From Rhizobium sp. WYCCWR10014 (GTDB taxonomy: Bacteria; Pseudomonadota; Alphaproteobacteria; Rhizobiales; Rhizobiaceae), in contig NZ_LXFU01000045.1 in NCBI RefSeq assembly GCF_001657485.1, positions 174,962-238,961 of the forward strand: DNA of 64,000 nt, in the 5' to 3' direction. Below, piece by piece: positions 59,904-64,000 of the stretch. The notes under the pieces were generated by a model, which saw only the letters and a list, made by a program, of their open reading frames with translations, had not been told where the DNA came from and searched no databases. Position 1 is the first letter of the stretch, and every line of letters starts with the position of its first letter. The position numbers and the translations under genes were made by a program.

Positions 59904-60926
59904 TCATACGACCTCCGCCTTCTCTGTGCCGGCAAGCAGCCCGTCGAAATAGTCGACGGTGCGAGCCAAGCCGGTTTCGAGCCCGATGAGGGGCTGCCAG
60001 CCCAGCTCGGCCATGGCCCGGGAAATATCCGGCCGCCGCTGACGGGGGTCGTCGGTGACCGCCGGCAGGTGGACGATCCGGGAACGCGAGTTCGTCAGGT
60101 CCCGGATGATTTCCGCCAGGCGTCGAACGGTCATTTCGGTTGGATTGCCGAGGTTGATCGGGCCGTTGCAGGCGCTGCCGGCGGCCGAAAAACGCAGGAA
60201 ACCCTCGATGAGATCGTCGACATAGCAAAAAGAACGGGTCTGCTGGCCATCGCCATAGATCGTCAGATCCGCGTTGCGCAGGGCCTGCACGATGAAATTG
60301 GAAACCACCCGCCCGTCGTCCAGGCGCATGCGTGGTCCGTAGGTATTGAAGATGCGGCCGACCTTGATGTCGATGCCATAAGTCCTGTGATAGTCGAAAA
60401 ACAGGGTTTCGGCGCTGCGCTTGCCCTCGTCGTAGCAGCCGCGCGGTCCGATCTGGTTGACATTGCCGCAATAGGATTCGTGCTGCGGGCTGTGGATCGG
60501 GTCGCCATAAACCTCCGACGTCGACGACTGGACGACGATCGCACCGGTCTTTCGCGCGCAATCCAAGGTGTTGACGGCGCCGAGCACGTTGGTGAGCAGC
60601 GTTCCCACAGGATCCCGCTGATAGTCGGGCGGAGAGGCCGGAGAGGCGAAATTGAAGATGAGTGACGCGTCGATGTCGAAGGGCTGGCGAACATCGTGCT
60701 CGACGATGTGGAAGCGAGTGTTCGACGCAAGGTGATCGACATTCGCACGGCGGCCGGTGGAAAAATTATCCAGGCATATGACACGGTGGCCGCGCTGCAG
60801 AAGCCTTTCGCAGAGATGTGAACCGAGGAAACCTCCCCCGCCATTCACAAGAACGGGGCGCAACGCTTGCGCCACCGGTACGCCTGACACTTCAGAAAAG
60901 CTTTCGTTGGGAACGAAACTACGCAT
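59904..60926 (-). CDS. uxs1: UDP-glucuronate decarboxylase (UDP-xylose synthase)
   Basis: The 340-residue enzyme turns UDP-glucuronate into UDP-xylose. NAD-binding GGGGFLG lies at 29-35, QSSTSEVYGDP (133-143) includes the conserved Glu138, and Y165-DEGK169 plus R170 form the catalytic set. FNTYGPRMRLDDGRVVSNFI and QTRSFCYVDDLIEGFLRF are UXS hallmarks. It is the first gene of the leftward operon; the next start is two bases after its stop. The GC-poor, 384-base region upstream should hold the promoter. Confidence 0.92.
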   Translation of the reverse strand: MRSFVPNESFSEVSGVPVAQALRPVLVNGGGGFLGSHLCERLLQRGHRVICLDNFSTGRRANVDHLASNTRFHIVEHDVRQPFDIDASLIFNFASPASPPDYQRDPVGTLLTNVLGAVNTLDCARKTGAIVVQSSTSEVYGDPIHSPQHESYCGNVNQIGPRGCYDEGKRSAETLFFDYHRTYGIDIKVGRIFNTYGPRMRLDDGRVVSNFIVQALRNADLTIYGDGQQTRSFCYVDDLIEGFLRFSAAGSACNGPINLGNPTEMTVRRLAEIIRDLTNSRSRIVHLPAVTDDPRQRRPDISRAMAELGWQPLIGLETGLARTVDYFDGLLAGTEKAEVV

Positions 60927-61310
60927 TACAAACTCCTTCCCATGTATTTAGTCTTTTTGATTTATTGATGCGCCTCAAGTCTTCCTATCCGTCTGGATGT
61001 TCGTGAACCTCCTATCAAGACATGAATAACTTTGTAGTTATTCTTCGCATAACTGATTTACTACTCAAATGATAAGACGATTAGCGTGAAGGTCAACTTT
61101 AAAAAGTTCTAGTATCCAAAATAATTACAGAAGTATTCTTCAATGTAACGAATGATTAATCACACTTAACCATTCTCCGCCACAATGCTTTCATCTGCCG
61201 CTCAAGCTTCACTCAATGCAGCTAATATAAAAGGGAAGGCGGGAGATTGGCCGAGCTCAACTGCTCCGCCGGTCTTGCATCCGGAAGCGCCATATGCGAG
61301 GGGTTTTGGC
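60927..61310. promoter_or_regulatory. Upstream region of the polysaccharide operon
   Basis: This AT-rich stretch between uxs1 and the small exported-protein gene must hold the leftward promoter. I see no clean palindrome. There is no AraC-type regulator gene beside it (unlike the S. meliloti cluster); the nearest regulator is the LuxR-type gene at 61647-62429. Confidence 0.4.
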
Positions 61311-61631
61311 ATGTTGAAAAAACAAGATGCAGCGCAGCTGAAAGGCCGGTGTATCCGCTCGGCGATGTTCGCCTGGGGAATGGCGCTTCTTGCGATCGGA
61401 CCGACGGCCTGCACGGTCGTCAGCGACGATATCGCGGTCGTCGCGAAGAAGAATATCGTCGAGGTCGAGGCGCCGCGCGTTTCCAAGGCGTATGCCTATC
61501 CGGCAAATCGGGCCGAGCACCCGACGGGGGCAACGGTTCGCACCGTAGCTTATCATGGCTCGGCGCCCTATATCTGCTCTCCAAGCGGCTTCGGACAGAA
61601 GTCACGCTGCTTTGCACGCCCCCCGATCTGA
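61311..61631 (+). CDS. Small exported hypothetical protein, 106 aa
   Basis: The ATG at 61311 is preceded by GAGGGG. A signal-like hydrophobic stretch (SAMFAWGMALLAIGPTACTVV, about 16-36) ends near a Cys that might be lipidated, although the lipobox is poor. The C-terminus contains AYHGSAPYICSPSGFGQKSRCFARPP, with two Cys that can pair. Similar short rhizobial proteins share a SPSGFGxxSRC tail. Role unknown. It is convergent with the LuxR-type gene. Confidence 0.55.
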   Translation: MLKKQDAAQLKGRCIRSAMFAWGMALLAIGPTACTVVSDDIAVVAKKNIVEVEAPRVSKAYAYPANRAEHPTGATVRTVAYHGSAPYICSPSGFGQKSRCFARPPI

Positions 61632-61646
61632 AGCAAAAGCGTCAGA

Positions 61647-62429
61647 TCAATTGCGCCACCGGCCGGACATATCGTCTTCACCGGCGGGATGCTCGTTGAA
61701 GAAACGGGATGCAGCTTCCGTGCGGTTTCGGACGTTCATCTTCTTGTAGATGTTGCGGACGTGAACCTTCACAGTATTTTCGGAAAGATGCAGCTTGTCG
61801 GCGATGATCTTGTTCTGCGTGCCCTTGCATATGAGATCCAGGATCTGAACCTCCCGGGTGGTCAAAGCTGAGATGCTGTCGCGCCTCAGCTTGAGCGCAT
61901 TGCTGCGGGCCGCATCGACCGATTTTGTCTGATAGAGCGAAGGCTCCAGCTGAACGTTTTTGTTGGTGAGGCGATTGAGAAGTGCCGACGGAAAATGTTC
62001 GCCGCCCTTCATCAGCAGATCCACTGCAGCCATGAAGACATCGAGCCGCAGGTTGAGTGGCAGGACGCCATCGATGATCCGCGCTTCTACCAGCCGGCTG
62101 ACATAGGGCTCAAGCATATCGATAGCTTCGACGACGAGTCCGATCGAGGTTTGAGGGTGGTTTTCGCGGGCGGCCTGCAGCGCTTCATGAAGCTCCGGGC
62201 CGGGTATATGATAGAATAAAACGAGTTTCATATCGCTGGCATCTTTTTCCAGCATCGGCTTTGTACTCGTTATGCTTGTCACTTCACAGTTCGGAAATTT
62301 CTTTGCCAGTGCTTCTACCATGCATTCGGAAAACAGATCCGCCTTGGCCACCACTAGTATAGTATCTCCGGACGAACCCAACTTCCTCCCCTGGTCCGCA
62401 TTCTCCATTCCTGAGCCTGTCATGAACAT
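61647..62429 (-). CDS. LuxR/FixJ-type response-regulator-like transcription factor
   Basis: The first ATG at 62429 follows GGGGAGGCGTAA and gives 260 residues. The N-terminal part (about 22-140) resembles a degenerate receiver domain (ILVVAKADLFSECMVEALAKKFPNCEVTSI). The C-terminal HTH is a clear GerE/LuxR module: LTTREVQILDLICKGTQNKIIADKLHLSENTVKVHVRNIYKKM (about 189-232). A typical phospho-acceptor Asp is not obvious, so it may be phosphorylation-independent. It lies upstream of the polysaccharide operon and is a candidate controller of it. Confidence 0.85.
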   Translation of the reverse strand: MFMTGSGMENADQGRKLGSSGDTILVVAKADLFSECMVEALAKKFPNCEVTSITSTKPMLEKDASDMKLVLFYHIPGPELHEALQAARENHPQTSIGLVVEAIDMLEPYVSRLVEARIIDGVLPLNLRLDVFMAAVDLLMKGGEHFPSALLNRLTNKNVQLEPSLYQTKSVDAARSNALKLRRDSISALTTREVQILDLICKGTQNKIIADKLHLSENTVKVHVRNIYKKMNVRNRTEAASRFFNEHPAGEDDMSGRWRN

Positions 62430-63259
62430 TTACGCCTCCCCTAGCGTTACACTTTACTCAACTTGGCGCGATGGCGGGTATTAGATAGTAAGAAATGCCG
62501 ACCCCAAATGTCATCGCTTTATTTTTTAGACATTTCTTAATTATGTTAATACGGATTGAGAAGGAAGGAAATGGCCCAAAGTGATTAGTTTTAGCGGACT
62601 AAAAACGATACGATACCAAGCATTGGTTGCAATCTTACTGCGATATATACTTGCAGGCTATATTTGCGCTCACTATAGATGAGAGCCGAATGTAATATTT
62701 CAGTACAGATTGTTATATTTCGTCATGCATGAAGTGTTGGATATGAGACCGGCAGACGTCGAAAGCAGCTCCTCAGCCCAGCGGCGAATGCCGGAAGTCC
62801 TGGGTTCTCGCAGCTTAGCGACGCCCCGGCCGAAGAAGTCTCAACGCTCCAACGACAGGGGCTAGCCGGACGTGGCAAATCGGCCTTAGCCCGAATTGGT
62901 ATCTATCCGATCCACATTCTTTCCAGCATTCTGTGATCGTCGTCCAAGTGGCGACATGGAAAAGCCAGGTATTGTCATGCGTTTTTGATACACGGCCTCC
63001 ATTATAGGGCAACTCAACGAAAAGAAAACCTGACCACTCCTTATCCTTTCAGGATTCGGAGCCGGATATGTGCGGCCTTGTACTGAGTACGTACGTTCCC
63101 AATACCAACGGTTTGATCAACAAATCGCGATGAAGCTGCAGATGACCTAGTATCGAACACATCTGCCGATGTTAACCGCATCGGAGCGAGCGCGAGTAAA
63201 ATCCCATTTGAGATGAGAGGGATTTCGAAAAGCTGCTCCGGTTTTTTCTGGAGAATGCA
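62430..63259. other. Long AT-rich intergenic region, nothing clear
   Basis: About 830 bases with no convincing gene on either strand. The frame at 62815-63012 on the minus strand has no ribosome site or family and is disregarded. The right end contains the promoter and the ribosome site GGAGAATGCA of the repeat-protein gene at 63260. Several AT-rich runs (for example 62510-62560 and 62700-62740) may be promoter or regulatory DNA. Confidence 0.4.
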
Positions 63260-64000
63260 ATGTCTGACGAAATTGAAATCACCAAGGTCGGGGCACTTGC
63301 CGACGGCTTTGCCAACAGCGCTGTCAATTCCACCGAAGTCGATGACGGCTCGACCGGTTATGTCGGCGGCGTCGCCAATGGCGACAATCGCGATAATACC
63401 GACAACAGCGTTGACGTGGACGTCAAGGCGGAAATCGATGTCGCCGCCAACAATGGCGACAACCGCGACAACGAATATGACTGGAGCTACAAGTCCGACG
63501 ACGATACGAGCACCAAGACCACGACGATCACCGATACCGACACCAAGACCGACTACGACTGGAGCTATGACAGCAAGACGTACAGCGACAACGACACCGA
63601 CACCAAGACGATCACGGACACCGATACGAAGACCGTGACCGACACCGATATCAAGACCGTTACGGAGACGGATACGGATACGAAGACGGTTACCGACAGC
63701 AACAACACCTCCGACAGCTTCAACAAGACGGACACAGACTTCGCCGTCATCGAGGACGTCAAGGACTCCAATCTCGGCGTTGCCGGACACGACCTCACCT
63801 TCAACCTCGGGGACGACTTCTCCTTCACTCTCGACGTCGACAGCATCCTGAACAATTCGCTGACCGGCGCAGGCAATGACAGCGGCTTCAGCGCCGTCCA
63901 GGCGAACCATCTTGCCGACCAGGATAGCGCCTGGAACGTCAAGATGGATAACGAAGGCGCCCAGAACCACCTGAATGCCAATGGCGGCACCGCCAATAGT
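63260..64000 (+). CDS. Thr/Asp-repeat protein, 5' part (runs off the right edge)
   Basis: The frame starts with ATG 63260 (GGAG six bases before) and stays open to the last base, 247 codons, with no stop. The visible part is acidic and nearly Cys-free. It has two NGDNRDN repeats (residues 40-46 and 65-71), two YDWSY repeats (73-77, 99-103) and a run of T-D-T-D-T-K-T-type repeats (about 83-146). After residue 165 the sequence changes to a less repetitive NLGDDFSFTLDVDSILN region. There is no signal peptide. The composition fits a secreted, calcium-binding or surface-structural protein (for example a type I secretion substrate), but the C-terminus needed to tell is missing. Confidence 0.75.
   Translation, partial: MSDEIEITKVGALADGFANSAVNSTEVDDGSTGYVGGVANGDNRDNTDNSVDVDVKAEIDVAANNGDNRDNEYDWSYKSDDDTSTKTTTITDTDTKTDYDWSYDSKTYSDNDTDTKTITDTDTKTVTDTDIKTVTETDTDTKTVTDSNNTSDSFNKTDTDFAVIEDVKDSNLGVAGHDLTFNLGDDFSFTLDVDSILNNSLTGAGNDSGFSAVQANHLADQDSAWNVKMDNEGAQNHLNANGGTANS

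Noticed and set aside
62815..63012. Short minus-strand frame in the gap before the repeat protein
   Set aside because: No ribosome site, family or coding bias; it is likely chance in AT-rich DNA.
63041..63970. 309-codon frame antisense to the repeat protein
   Set aside because: It is the shadow of the repeat-rich gene at 63260; its Val/Gly/Ile repeats mirror the Thr/Asp repeats.

Overview
The window looks like a chromosomal segment of a Rhizobium species (R. leguminosarum / R. etli group). The pointers are a class II EPSP synthase close to the Agrobacterium CP4 enzyme, an aroA-cmk-rpsA order next to a FYDLN-type acidic protein, RIME-like intergenic palindromes typical of rhizobia, and a uxs-uxe-glycosyltransferase polysaccharide operon. 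No database search was possible; all names come from recognising motifs and families.

Layout. (1) 1-1,902: a small defence-like patch with the C-terminus of an unknown gene, a Swt1-type HEPN gene carrying an apparent frameshift, and a DUF5343 gene. (2) 1,903-20,935: an integrated mobile element bounded by a 49-bp direct repeat of the 3' part of tRNA-Ala(GGC). It carries a tyrosine integrase, a compact chain of small overlapping phage-type genes, a three-gene surface-polysaccharide cassette (O-antigen ligase/polymerase-like, MBOAT acyltransferase, AlgJ/DltD-like), a phage tail-fibre gene with small partners, secreted proteins and a ClpP-fold serine protease. No capsid, portal or terminase gene was recognised, so it is a prophage remnant or a phage-satellite-like island. 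(3) 20,963-29,300: core genes (FYDLN protein, aroA, cmk, rpsA, a proline/alanine-rich protein, a short RNase D). (4) 28,464-32,540: a MerR-XRE-cupin regulator divergent from gabT-gabD, then slyX. (5) 32,700-55,460: a large carbohydrate catabolic region with uxaC, a fructuronate-reductase-like gene, a seven-gene CUT1 ABC importer operon, a TetR regulator, three Gfo/Idh oxidoreductases, a DUF993 aldolase, a TIM-barrel isomerase, a 2-hydroxyacid dehydrogenase, a DUF2264 glycosidase, a LacI regulator and a second solute-binding protein. (6) 55,520-60,930: a five-gene leftward operon resembling the S. meliloti arabinose-containing polysaccharide genes. (7) 61,300-64,000: a small exported protein, a LuxR-type regulator and the start of a Thr/Asp-repeat protein that runs off the right edge.

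How they work together. Region 5 reads as uptake and oxidation of glucuronic-acid-containing or otherwise modified sugars, probably under one TetR operator (two good 16-bp sites and one weaker one near uxaC) and one LacI operator. Region 6 makes UDP-xylose and UDP-arabinose and polymerises a glycan. The mobile element's cassette probably alters the host surface polysaccharide, as lysogenic-conversion genes do.
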